Of a stretch of 30,420 nt of DNA, positions 14,110 through 23,300 are shown piece by piece (within the stretch, counting starts at the first letter, position 1; each line of letters begins with the position of its first letter). The translations under genes were made by a program, and so were the position numbers. Source of the stretch: Clostridiales bacterium UBA6468. Lineage in GTDB: Bacteria > Bacillota > Clostridia > Oscillospirales > Oscillospiraceae. A model generated the notes under the pieces. It searched no databases. It saw only the letters and a program-made list of their open reading frames with translations, and was not told where the DNA came from. The stretch is taken from the NCBI GenBank assembly GCA_002436765.1, contig DJNI01000047.1, positions 11,427 to 41,846 on the forward strand, written 5' to 3'.

Positions 14110-15141
14110 ATGAGCAAGATAATCTGTGAGATTTGCGGAACGACTTACCCGGACACGGCGGAGTGCTGCCCCATCTGCGGCTGCCCCAAGGATATGTCCG
14201 GCAACGTTACCGAGGATGATTTTGTCATGGATCAGATGCCCGCGCTGAACAAGGGCGGGCGCTATTCGTCCGGAAAAAAGAAAAAGGAAATTTTTGACTT
14301 TGACGAGCAGAGCGACGATTTCCCGGAGCCGGAGAACGAGTCCTACTCCTCCGACCCGGAGGACGACGAGGACAATTTTGACGAGCAGCCCCGGGAGCAT
14401 AATACCGTCGCGGTGGTGATCCTGACGGCGCTGATCGTGATCCTGCTGGCGGGAACGGCTTTTTTGCTTTTCCGGTATCTGCTTCCCAATCTGCACGGTG
14501 GGGAGGAGGCTGCGCCCACGGTGCAGGCCGAGCAGCCCGTTCAGACGGAGGCTGCGACCACCGAACTGCGCATTCCCTGCCAGGATCTGTCTCTGCCCGG
14601 CGGCGCGGCGGAGCTGACCCAGCCCGGATATTATTTCCTGCTGAATGTAGTCGTCATCCCCGAGAATACCACGGACGAGCTGGTGTTCACCTCCGGCGAC
14701 GAGAGCATCGCAACGGTGGATGCCAACGGCCGGATCACCGCCGTGAGCGAGGGCAAGACGGTCATCTATATCACCTGCGGCGACAAGCAGCTGACCTGCC
14801 CCGTGACCTGCCGGTTTGAACAGGAGACGGAGCCGTCCACGGAGGCCACCGTGGCAGCACAGACGGAAGCCACCGTCCGGACCGAGCCGGCGGAGACGAA
14901 GCCCCAGGTGGAGCTGAAGCTGGACAGAACGGATATGCGCCTGCAGGTGGGCTACGGCACCCAGCTGAAGCTGGTGGACTGCGGCGACCTTAAGCCCGAG
15001 GACGTGGAGTGGAGCGTGGAGCATGACTACATCGCCAAGGTGGAAAACGGCTATGTCACGGCGCTGGCAAGCGGAACCACGGAGATCACCGCGAAGTACG
15101 GCGATCAGGAGGTCAAGTGCATCGTGCGGTGCCACAACTGA
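14110..15141 (+). CDS. Zinc-ribbon, single-pass membrane protein with two Big2-like domains
   Basis: A 343-residue protein of unknown function with a clear layout. An N-terminal zinc ribbon (C6-x2-C9 and C20-x2-C23) is followed by a very acidic Ser/Glu/Asp linker (about 55-97). One membrane helix covers about 98-121. The extracellular part has two bacterial Ig-like (Big2) segments at about 155-232 and 270-343, recognisable from SGDESIATVDANGRITAVSEG and from VENGYVTALASGTTEITAKYG. They are joined by a Thr/Glu-rich linker. The ATG at 14110 is chosen because AGGAGG lies 6 nt upstream; an in-frame ATG at 14083 has none. It is divergent from the kinase-like gene, which has the same inside/outside plan. 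Joint function is inferred from position only. It is followed by a hairpin shared with DUF378. Confidence 0.82.
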   Translation: MSKIICEICGTTYPDTAECCPICGCPKDMSGNVTEDDFVMDQMPALNKGGRYSSGKKKKEIFDFDEQSDDFPEPENESYSSDPEDDEDNFDEQPREHNTVAVVILTALIVILLAGTAFLLFRYLLPNLHGGEEAAPTVQAEQPVQTEAATTELRIPCQDLSLPGGAAELTQPGYYFLLNVVVIPENTTDELVFTSGDESIATVDANGRITAVSEGKTVIYITCGDKQLTCPVTCRFEQETEPSTEATVAAQTEATVRTEPAETKPQVELKLDRTDMRLQVGYGTQLKLVDCGDLKPEDVEWSVEHDYIAKVENGYVTALASGTTEITAKYGDQEVKCIVRCHN

Positions 15142-15150
15142 ATGTAGAAA

Positions 15151-15179
15151 ATGGGCAGTTCCGAAAAGGAGCTGCCCAT
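15151..15179. terminator. Hairpin between the convergent zinc-ribbon and DUF378 genes
   Basis: ATGGGCAGTTCC (15151-15162) pairs with GGAGCTGCCCAT (15168-15179) through one G-U pair. The T run (TTTTC) follows on the minus strand, so it should terminate DUF378 best. It may also serve the plus strand. Confidence 0.7.
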
Positions 15180-15182
15180 CAT

Positions 15183-15386
15183 TCATTCCCCGTCCGCAAA
15201 CGTCTTTTTGCGGAACAGGAAGGAAATGCACCAGAGACCTGCCAGCCCGACGACGGTATAAATGACCCGGCTGAGCAAGGCGCCGGAGCCGCCGAAGAGC
15301 CAGGCTACCAGATCAAACTGGAAAATGCCTACCAGCCCCCAGTTGACACAGCCGATGATGGACAAAATCAGCGCAAGGGTATCCAT
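15183..15386 (-). CDS. DUF378 family small membrane protein
   Basis: A 67-residue protein with two membrane helices (about 4-30 and 37-58) and a charged RKKTFADGE tail. The first helix carries the family's GCVNWGLVGIFQFDLVA signature, and the linker LFGGSGALLSRVIYTVVGLAG also matches DUF378 (YuzA-like) proteins. The start is supported by GGAGG 7 nt upstream. No function is established for the family. It is a single-gene unit converging on the zinc-ribbon gene. Confidence 0.9.
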   Translation of the reverse strand: MDTLALILSIIGCVNWGLVGIFQFDLVAWLFGGSGALLSRVIYTVVGLAGLWCISFLFRKKTFADGE

Positions 15387-15456
15387 GTTCTTACCTCCAT
15401 TTCACATCCCGGATATTGATATGATACTCACTTTTTCGGATTTTATCACGAAAACA

Positions 15457-15485
15457 TTGCAAAACCCCGGCGTTTCCGTTATAAT
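15457..15485 (+). promoter_or_regulatory. Sigma-A-type promoter of ispE
   Basis: TTGCAA (15457-15462), 17-nt spacer, perfect TATAAT (15480-15485). It is 34 nt upstream of the ispE start. Confidence 0.88.
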
Positions 15486-15518
15486 GAAAGAAAGATGCAC
15501 GGAAAGGAAATTTTTGCA

Positions 15519-16376
15519 ATGACGACATTATACGAAGGCGCATTTGCCAAGCTGAATCTGACGCTGGACGTTCTGGGGAAGCGGGCGGACGGCTACCATG
15601 ATCTGCAGAGCGTGATGCAGACCATCTCCATCCGGGACGACGTGGAGATCGACGTGAGGACGGGAAAGCCCTGGCGGCTGCTGTGTTCCGTGGAAAGCAT
15701 CCCCACCGACGAACGGAATCTGGCCTGGAAGGCGGCGAAAATTTACTGCGACGCCATGGGCAAAGACCCAGATGGCCTGGAAATCCGCATCGTCAAGCGC
15801 ATTCCCGTGGGAGCCGGCTTGGGCGGCGGAAGCGCCGACGCGGCTGCGGTGCTGCGGGCGCTGAACCGGCATTATGGCGAAGCGCTGTCCGTACTGGCGC
15901 TGGCGGAACTGGGCGCACAGGTGGGCAGCGACGTCCCGTTCTGCGTGGTAGGCGGCACGGCCATGGTGGAAGGCCGGGGCGAACGCCTGAGAAAGCTGCC
16001 GGATTTGCCCGACTGCATTTTTGTGGTCTGCAAGCCGGACTTTTCCGTGTCCACGCCGGAGCTGTATGAGAAAATCGACACCGTGGCGATTCCCCACCGC
16101 CCGGACAATCAGGCCATGGAAAGCGCCCTGCTTGCCGGAGATCTGGGGAAGGTGGCGCAGAACGTATACAACGTTTTTGACCCGGTGGTCACGTCGGAGC
16201 ATCTGGAGCTGAATTATATCAAGTCCATCTGCAACAGCTACGGCGCGCTGACCGAGCAGATGACCGGTTCCGGCTCCGCGGTTTTTGCCATTTTGCCCAG
16301 CTTTGAGTACGCCGCCGTGGTGTGCGAAATGCTGAAAGAGAACTATCCGAACATTTATATTGCCAAACCTGTATAA
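15519..16376 (+). CDS. ispE: 4-diphosphocytidyl-2-C-methyl-D-erythritol kinase
   Basis: A GHMP-family kinase that phosphorylates CDP-methylerythritol, the fourth step of the MEP isoprenoid pathway. It is a cytosolic enzyme of 285 residues, the usual size. The N-terminal AFAKLNLTLDVLGKRADGYHDL carries the conserved Lys and the GYH substrate motif. The GHMP ATP-binding loop PVGAGLGGGSADAA is intact, and the C-terminal TGSGSAVFAI is the third GHMP motif. The ATG at 15519 is chosen with GGAAAGGA about 11 nt upstream; the longer in-frame start at 15495 would fall directly after the -10 box. The MEP pathway would feed undecaprenyl-phosphate for the wall genes in the window. Its terminator hairpin overlaps the start region of spoIIR. 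Confidence 0.97.
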   Translation: MTTLYEGAFAKLNLTLDVLGKRADGYHDLQSVMQTISIRDDVEIDVRTGKPWRLLCSVESIPTDERNLAWKAAKIYCDAMGKDPDGLEIRIVKRIPVGAGLGGGSADAAAVLRALNRHYGEALSVLALAELGAQVGSDVPFCVVGGTAMVEGRGERLRKLPDLPDCIFVVCKPDFSVSTPELYEKIDTVAIPHRPDNQAMESALLAGDLGKVAQNVYNVFDPVVTSEHLELNYIKSICNSYGALTEQMTGSGSAVFAILPSFEYAAVVCEMLKENYPNIYIAKPV

Positions 16377-16399
16377 TTCTGTAAAAGACCGTCCATACT
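16371..16399 (+). promoter_or_regulatory. Forespore (sigma-G/sigma-F type) promoter candidate of spoIIR
   Basis: GTATA (16371-16375), 18-nt spacer, CATACTG (16394-16400). This fits the published sigma-G pattern GHATR-N18-CATnHTA with one mismatch. Read as sigma-F it is GTATA-N15-GTCCATACT. It begins 5 nt before the end of ispE, and its -10 lies in the 5' arm of the ispE terminator hairpin. spoIIR is a sigma-F-dependent gene in Bacillus. Confidence 0.6.
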
Positions 16400-16429
16400 G
16401 GAAGTATTTCCGTATGGGCGGTGTTTTTT
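16388..16429 (+). terminator. ispE terminator hairpin abutting spoIIR
   Basis: ACCGTCCATAC (16388-16398) pairs with GTATGGGCGGT (16412-16422, one G-U) and is followed by a run of six T (16424-16429) ending directly at the ATG of spoIIR (16430). The 3' arm contains GGGCGGT, the only ribosome-site-like sequence for spoIIR. Confidence 0.8.
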
Positions 16430-17041
16430 ATGAAGAAACTTTTGAAACGAATCGGGATCTGTCTGGTGCTTGCCGTGTCCGTGTGGTGCGGGTCGCTGCT
16501 GGCCGACCGGCAGCGACTGAACGATGGGCTCATCCGCTTCCACGTGGTCGCCAATTCCGACAGCGAGGAAGATCAGAAAGTCAAATTGCAGGTGCGGGAC
16601 GCCGTGCTGGAAAGCATCCGAAGCGACCTGAACAAAATCGCCGACGTAAACGAGGCGAGGGAATACTTACAGGCCAATCTGCCCAGGATTCAGGCCGTCG
16701 CCAACCGTGTTCTGGAAGCGACGGGGTGCGACTGCGAGGCGGTGGTGACGCTGTGTAAGGAAGCCTTCGACACCCGCTATTACGACACCTTCACCCTGCC
16801 CGCCGGCATTTATGAAGCCCTGCGAATCACCATCGGCGAGGGAGAAGGGCATAACTGGTGGTGCGTGGCGTTCCCCAGTCTGTGCCTGAGCGCGACCTCC
16901 GAGGAATTTGCGGCAAAGGCGGCGGGGGCGGGCTTTCCGGACAGCCTGACCGGCGCTCTGGACGGGGAAGAAAAATACGAGGTGCGCTTTTTTCTGCTGG
17001 ACGCCCTGGGAGAGCTGGAAAAAATTTTATTCGCAGGGTGA
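16430..17041 (+). CDS. spoIIR: Stage II sporulation protein R
   Basis: SpoIIR is made in the forespore and secreted into the intermembrane space, where it activates SpoIIGA so that pro-sigma-E is processed in the mother cell. The 203-residue product starts with an uncleaved or cleaved signal/anchor segment (KKLLKRIGICLVLAVSVW, about 2-21). It then has the family hallmarks IRFHVVANSDSEEDQ-VKLQVRDAVL (about 38-65) and GEGHNWWCVAFPSLCLS (about 139-155), both diagnostic. The ATG at 16430 follows the T run of a terminator hairpin, and the ribosome site GGGCGGTG lies inside that hairpin. It is upstream of addBA on the same strand; addB has its own promoter candidate. Confidence 0.95.
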   Translation: MKKLLKRIGICLVLAVSVWCGSLLADRQRLNDGLIRFHVVANSDSEEDQKVKLQVRDAVLESIRSDLNKIADVNEAREYLQANLPRIQAVANRVLEATGCDCEAVVTLCKEAFDTRYYDTFTLPAGIYEALRITIGEGEGHNWWCVAFPSLCLSATSEEFAAKAAGAGFPDSLTGALDGEEKYEVRFFLLDALGELEKILFAG

Positions 17042-17050
17042 ATCCCGCTC

Positions 17051-17079
17051 TGTTCAGAAAAGCAAATTTGTGGTATCAT
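17051..17079 (+). promoter_or_regulatory. Promoter candidate of addBA
   Basis: TATCAT (17074-17079) is preceded by TGG (extended -10). TGTTCA (17051-17056) lies 17 nt upstream as a weak -35. It is located between spoIIR and addB, 27 nt before the addB start. Confidence 0.5.
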
Positions 17080-17106
17080 GGACAAAAAAGAGAAGGGGGT
17101 GGGCGT

Positions 17107-20100
17107 ATGCTGCACCTTTTGCTGGGCACGGACTGGACGGCCAACCGGGACGAAGTTATGAAGCGCATCGCGGCAGACATTGCCGGGAGAAAGGGAAACC
17201 GCATTCTGATGGTTCCCGAACTCATCAGCCACGAAACGGAGCGGCGGCTGTGCGCCGCCGGGGGAGACACGGCCAGCCGGTATGCCGAGGTGCTGTCCTT
17301 TACCCGGCTTGCCAGGCGCGTGGCGGATTCCATGGGAAGCGCCGCGGAGGAATGTCTGGACAACGGCGGCCGGGTGGTGGCCATGGCGGCTGCGGCCAAA
17401 AATCTTGCCAGCCGCCTGAAAGCCTATGCCGCCGTGGAAACGAAGCCGGAATTTCTTACCGGCCTTATCGACGCCGTGGACGAATTCAAGCGCTGCTGTA
17501 TTTCTTCCGAAGACCTGAGCCGCGCCGCCGGGGAAACGGAGGGGAGTCTGGCGCAGAAGCTGGAGGAGCTGTCGCTTCTGATGGAGAGCTATGACGCTCT
17601 GTGCAGCCGGGGAAAGCGCGACCCGCGGGATCAGATGACGTGGCTCTTAGAGCAGATGGAGCAGGGAGATTTTGCAAAGGAGCATGTATTTTACATAGAC
17701 GGCTTCCCGGATTTTACCCGGCAGCATCTGGCGATTCTGGAGCATCTCATTCAGGCGTCATCCGACGTGACGGTGAGCCTGAACTGTGACCGGGAGAGCT
17801 CTCATCTCCTGGCCTTTGAGAAGGCGGGGGACACGGCGTCCCAGCTGCTTCTCTGCGCCCGCCGCGCCGGGGTAGAGGTGAAAATCGAAACCGTTCCCGA
17901 AAAGCGCCTGCCCCTTTCCCCTGTGCGGGAGGGGCTGTTTCAGGGCGCAATCAGCCGGGGAGCGGCGAAAGAATGTCTGGACGTGTTCCGGGCGGAATCG
18001 CCGTACCTGGAGTGTATGGGCGCGGCGGAGAGAATTCGGGGGCTTCTGGCCGCCGGGTGCCGCTGCCGGGATATTACGGTGGTCTGCACGGATATGACGG
18101 TGTATCAGCCCCTGGTGAACCTGGTGCTTCACCGGCTCCATATCCCGGTGTACCAGTCCGGCACCGAGGATATTCTGCAAAAAAGCGTCATCGCCACGGT
18201 GCTGACGGCGCTGGACGCTGCCTTAAGCGGCTTCGACCAGAAAAGCGTCCTGCGCTATCTCCGTTCCGCCCTGTCCCCCGTTGACCCGGACGCCTGCGAC
18301 CGGATCGAGAATTACGCCATCATCTGGGGCATCCGGGGACAGAAGTGGGCGCAGCGCTGGGGAAACCACCCGGACGGCCTCAGCGGCGTGTGGACGGAGG
18401 AAGACCAGCATCGTCTGGAGGAGCTGAACACGGCGCGGGAGCTGGCCATTGCGCCGCTGACACGGCTCTGGCAGGGCTTCCGGGACGCTTCCGACCTGCG
18501 GGGACAGGTGCTGGCGCTGTATGGTTTTTTGGAAGACATTTCCCTGGAAATGCGGCTTTCCCGCATGGCGCAGGAGCTGGACGCCGCCGGGGACAACCGG
18601 GACGCGCAGATTTTGAACCAGCTGTGGGAGATCCTTCTGGGCGCGCTGGAGCAGATGTACGACATGCTGGGGGACACCCATTGGGAGGGGGAGCAGTTTA
18701 TCCGCCTTTTCCGGCTGCTGCTGAGCCAGTACGATGTGGGAACCATCCCCCCGGTGCTGGACGCGGTGCAGGTCGGCCCCGTGTCCGCCATGCGCTGCCA
18801 TCAGGAAAAGCATTTGATCGTGCTGGGGGCGGAGGAAGGCAAGCTCCCCGGCTATTCCGGCTCTGCCGGTGTCCTGACCGATCAGGAGCGGGTCACCCTC
18901 CGGGAGCTGGGCGTGCCCCTCACCGGCGGCGCCATGGAGGGCGTGCAGGCGGAATTTGCGGAGATTTACGGCTGCTTCTGCGGCGCTATGGCATCGGTGA
19001 GCGTATTCTGCTCCGGCGACCAGCCGTCCTTTGTCTACCGCCGTCTGTGTGAGCTTGCGGGCGGGGAACAGCAGGTGAAAAACACATTGGGCTTTGCCCC
19101 GGCGGATGGGCTGGAAGCGGGGGCGTACCTTGCACGGTGGGACGCCGGGGACGTGGCCGGGCGATTGAACGTCCGGGATACATATTCGGAAACCTGCCGC
19201 CGACGGGATTACCGCTTCGGAAAGGTGGAGCGGGAAAACATTGCAAAGATTTACGGTTCGACGCTGAATCTTTCCGCCTCCCAGATCGACCGGCAGGCGG
19301 AGTGCCGCCTGTCTTACTTTCTCAAATACGGCCTTCGGGTGCAGGAGCGGAAGGAGGCCGCCATCGATCCGGCGGAATTCGGAACCTATGTCCATGCGGT
19401 GCTGGAAAATTCCGCCCGCCGCATTGGGGAGCTGGGGGGATTCCACCAGGTTTCCTTGGAGGAAACGCTGGAAATCGCCCACGGCTTCAGCGAGGAGTAC
19501 GCCCGGGAGCATTTCAGCCAGATCGAGTCGGAGCGGGTGACGTATCTCTTCCGCCGCCATATTCAGGAGCTGGATATGGTGGTTCGGGAGCTGTGGCAGG
19601 AGCTGAGCCAGGCGGCGTTTGCCCCGGCAGGCTTTGAGGTGGGCTTCGGCGACGGGGAGGGTCTGCCGCCCATTCCGATTCCGGGCGGCGGCATGAACGC
19701 AGTCCTGCGGGGCTTTATCGACCGGGTGGACACCTGGGACTCCGGCGCCAGCCGCTATTACCGGGTGGTGGACTACAAAACCGGCAAAAAGGATTTTGAC
19801 TACTGCGACGTATTTAACGGCGTGGGGCTGCAAATGCTTTTGTACATGTTCGCCCTGAAAAGCAGCGGAAGCGACATGCTGGGCGACCGCCCGGTGGCGG
19901 CGGGCGTGCAGTATTTCCCCGCCCGCGCCCCCTATCTGACCTCCGACGGTAAGCTGACCGCCGAGGAAGCGGAGCAGGAGCGGATTTCCCAGTGGAAGCG
20001 GAAGGGACTGCTTCTGAACGACGAGGACGTCTTACAGGCGATGGAGCCGGGAGACGCGCCCAAGCGGATGTGCTACAGCGTGAAAAAGGACGGCACCATT

Positions 20101-20367
20101 TCCGGCGACCTGGCCGACCGCCAGCAGCTGAAGCTTCTGGAAGAGTACGTGTTCCGGGTGCTGTCCGGGCTGGTGGAGGACATCGTCTCCGGCAACGTGG
20201 AGCCGAACCCCTACACCCGGGGCAGCGCCCACGACGCCTGCCGGTTCTGCCCCTACGGCCCCGTTTGCCATCCGGCGGCCGTGGAGGGGCGGCGCAGCTA
20301 TAAAATGATGGACGCCCGGCGGTTCTGGGAGGAGATCGGAAAGGAGATGGGAGACCATGGCGGATAA
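17107..20367 (+). CDS. addB: ATP-dependent helicase/nuclease subunit B (AddB)
   Basis: AddB partners AddA in the helicase-nuclease that resects double-strand breaks and loads RecA, the Firmicute counterpart of RecBCD. The 1086-residue product carries the C-terminal RecB-like nuclease: FGTYVHAVLE (about 759-768) and the catalytic VVDYKTGKKDF (D889, K891). It also has the AddB iron-sulphur cysteines, C733 in AECRLSYF and C1045-x2-C1048-x5-C1054. The start at 17107 has AGAAGGGGG upstream; an in-frame earlier start at 16858 lies in spoIIR. The N-terminus (LLLGTDWTANRDEV) sits where a P-loop is expected but has no GKT/S, so ATP binding by this subunit looks lost. It overlaps addA by 11 nt. Confidence 0.95.
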   Translation: MLHLLLGTDWTANRDEVMKRIAADIAGRKGNRILMVPELISHETERRLCAAGGDTASRYAEVLSFTRLARRVADSMGSAAEECLDNGGRVVAMAAAAKNLASRLKAYAAVETKPEFLTGLIDAVDEFKRCCISSEDLSRAAGETEGSLAQKLEELSLLMESYDALCSRGKRDPRDQMTWLLEQMEQGDFAKEHVFYIDGFPDFTRQHLAILEHLIQASSDVTVSLNCDRESSHLLAFEKAGDTASQLLLCARRAGVEVKIETVPEKRLPLSPVREGLFQGAISRGAAKECLDVFRAESPYLECMGAAERIRGLLAAGCRCRDITVVCTDMTVYQPLVNLVLHRLHIPVYQSGTEDILQKSVIATVLTALDAALSGFDQKSVLRYLRSALSPVDPDACDRIENYAIIWGIRGQKWAQRWGNHPDGLSGVWTEEDQHRLEELNTARELAIAPLTRLWQGFRDASDLRGQVLALYGFLEDISLEMRLSRMAQELDAAGDNRDAQILNQLWEILLGALEQMYDMLGDTHWEGEQFIRLFRLLLSQYDVGTIPPVLDAVQVGPVSAMRCHQEKHLIVLGAEEGKLPGYSGSAGVLTDQERVTLRELGVPLTGGAMEGVQAEFAEIYGCFCGAMASVSVFCSGDQPSFVYRRLCELAGGEQQVKNTLGFAPADGLEAGAYLARWDAGDVAGRLNVRDTYSETCRRRDYRFGKVERENIAKIYGSTLNLSASQIDRQAECRLSYFLKYGLRVQERKEAAIDPAEFGTYVHAVLENSARRIGELGGFHQVSLEETLEIAHGFSEEYAREHFSQIESERVTYLFRRHIQELDMVVRELWQELSQAAFAPAGFEVGFGDGEGLPPIPIPGGGMNAVLRGFIDRVDTWDSGASRYYRVVDYKTGKKDFDYCDVFNGVGLQMLLYMFALKSSGSDMLGDRPVAAGVQYFPARAPYLTSDGKLTAEEAEQERISQWKRKGLLLNDEDVLQAMEPGDAPKRMCYSVKKDGTISGDLADRQQLKLLEEYVFRVLSGLVEDIVSGNVEPNPYTRGSAHDACRFCPYGPVCHPAAVEGRRSYKMMDARRFWEEIGKEMGDHGG

Positions 20368-23300
20368 ACTGACGCCGCAACAGGAAATGGCCGTGACCGG
20401 CCGGGGCGGCAAGCTGCTGGTTTCCGCGGCCGCCGGTTCCGGCAAGACCAAGGTGCTGGTCGACCGGCTGCTGGGCTATCTGACCCAGGCGCATGACCCG
20501 GCCAACCTGGACGAATTTCTCATCATCACCTATACCAAGGCCGCCGCGTCGGAGCTTCGGGGAAAAATCGCCGCCAAGCTGACGGAGGAAATTGCCCGCC
20601 AGCCGGAAAACCGGCATTTGCAGCGGCAGATGCAGCGACTGTTCCTGACGAAAATCTCCACCGTTCACGGCTTCTGCTCCGATTTGCTGCGGGAATACGC
20701 CTATAAACTGGACATCGCGGCGGATTTTCGGGTGGCGGATGAAAACGAGTGCCGGGAAATCCGGGAAACGGTGCTGTCGGATTTGCTTGACCGCGCCTAT
20801 GAAGCGGCGGGGGACGACCCGGATTTCCGGGCGCTTGTGGACACCCAGGGCGTGGGGCGGTCAGACCGGCAGGTGCCGGAGATCATCGAAAAGGTCTACG
20901 ACAGCGCCCACTGCCACCTGAACCCGGAGGCGTGGCTGGACAAATGCCTGACCGATGCGGATGCCGAGGGCATTGGCGACGCCGGGGAGACGGTGTGGGG
21001 GCAATACCTGATCCGGGATTTGCGGGAATATCTGGACTGCCAGATCGCGGTGCTTCGGCAGTGCGCCGAAAGCGCCGACAGCTGCCCCGGCCTGGAAAAG
21101 CCCGCCGTCACGCTGAGAGACGCGCTGTACCAGCTGGAACAGCTTCGCGCGTGTGTAACTTGGGATGATATCGCGGCAAAGCGGGAGCTTCGCTTCGGGA
21201 CGCTGCGGTTTCCCGCCAAAAATAACCCCGACCCGGAGCTGACGGAACGGATCAAGGCCGCCTGGTCGGCCTGCAAGGAGGGGCTGAAAAAGAAGCTGCC
21301 GGGCTTTTCCAACGATTCCGCTCAGGTGCTGGCCGACCTGCACCAGACAGCCGCCGCCCAGCGGGGCTTAGTGGCGCTGGTAAGGCAGTTTGACCGGGAT
21401 TATTCCGCGGCCAAACGCAGCCGCCGGGTGCTGGATTTTGGGGATCTGGAGAACAAAACCCTGGACTTGCTGCTGGGAAAATCCCGAAGCCAGCCCACCG
21501 CCGCCGCCCGGGAGATCGGACGGCGCTACCGGGAGATCATGGTGGACGAGTATCAGGACTCCAATGGCGTGCAGGACGCGATTTTCGACGCCCTGACCCG
21601 GGAAAAGCAGAACTGCTTCATGGTCGGCGACGTGAAGCAGTCCATTTACCAGTTCCGCCTGGCCGACCCGGGAATTTTTCTGGAAAAGTACGAAAAATAC
21701 GTCCCTGCTCAGCAGGCAGAACCGGGGCAGGGAAGAAAAATTCTCCTGAGCCATAATTTCCGTTCCGGCGCGGAGGTCATCGACGCGGTGAACGACGTGT
21801 TCCGCACCTGTATGCGTCCCAAGGTGGGCGGACTGACCTACGGGGAAGCGGAGGAACTCCGGGAGGGGATCCCCCATGCGCCGCTGGATGATGCCGTGGA
21901 GCTGCATGTGATCGAGACCCGGGACGACCAGTATCAGGAGGAAGCGGACTTCGTGGCGGAGCGGATCGTCCGGATGCTGCGGGAGGGAACGCCCGTGCGG
22001 GATGGCGACGGCCTGCGGCCGGTTCGCCCGGAGGATATCGTCATTCTGCTTCGCTCCCCCGGCAGCGGGGGCGGGTATTTCCAGAAGGCGCTGGAAGCCA
22101 GGGGCATTCGCTGCGCATCGGGGGGCGGCACGGATCTGCTGCAAACCCAGGAGATCGGCACCCTGCGCGCTTTTCTGCAAATCATACGGAATCCCCGGCA
22201 GGACATTCCGCTGGTCAGCACCCTGGCAAGCCCCATTTTCGGCTTCACTGCCGACGAGCTGGCGGCGATCCGAAGCAAGCAAAAAAAGGGCGCGTTCTAT
22301 GACGCGCTGCTGCTCAGTGGCAGCCAGAAGGCCAAAACCTTCCTGAGCACCCTGGACAGACTGCGCCGGGAGGCCGGAATGAACCCTCTGACCGCCCTTC
22401 TGGAAAACTGCTTCGCCCTGACCAGACTGGACAGCGTCTACGCCGCCATGCCCGGCGGAGAGGCGAAAACCGCCAATATCCAGACGTTTTATCAGCTGGC
22501 GGCGGATTTTGAAAACGGCAATCTGAAGGATCTTGGGCAGTTTCTGGATTTTCTGGACGCCATGGAGGAAAAGGGGCTGATCTCGGCGGCTTCGTCTCCC
22601 GCCGGATGCGTGACCATTATGAGCATCCACAAATCCAAGGGACTGGAATTTCCGGTGGTATTCCTCAGTAACCTTTCCCGGAAGTTCAACACGGAGAGCC
22701 AGCGCGCCCAGATCCTCTGCGACCGGGAGCTGGGAATGGGACTTTCCGTGGCGGACAGCGAAAACCGGGTGCGCTATTCCTCCATCGCCAAGCGGGCCAT
22801 CGCCGTAAAAATGGGGGCGGAGAGCCTGTCGGAGGAGCTGCGGGTTCTGTACGTCGCCATGACCCGGGCGCGGGATCGCCTGATCATGACCTACGCGGGG
22901 AAAAATACCGGAAAGGTGATTCAGGATATCGCCCTTCGGCAGGATTTCGACGGGGGAGAGCTGCTGTGCCGGGAGGCGGCGCGCCCCGGACAGTGGGTCT
23001 TGCTGGCGGCGGTACGCCACACCGAGGCGGGAGCGCTCCATGCGCTGGGCGGCCGACCAGGCGAGACAAAGCTGGGAGAGCACCCCTGGGTGATCCGCGT
23101 ATCCGACGCCCCGGAAGCGGAGAACGTCATTGGGACGGAGACGGACGCCCGCCCCGCAATGCCCGACGGTGTGGAGCAGGCGCTGCAAGAAGCCCTGTCC
23201 TTCCGGTATGCCCACGAAGCGGCGACCCGTGCGCCCTCCAAGCAGACGGCGACGAACCGCAAAGGCCGCGCCAAGGATGAAGAGGCGGCGGAGGATACCC

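Noticed and set aside
16858..17106. Earlier in-frame start for addB inside spoIIR
   Set aside because: It would overlap the whole end of spoIIR out of frame and adds a low-complexity Gly/Arg stretch; the ATG at 17107 has a proper ribosome site.
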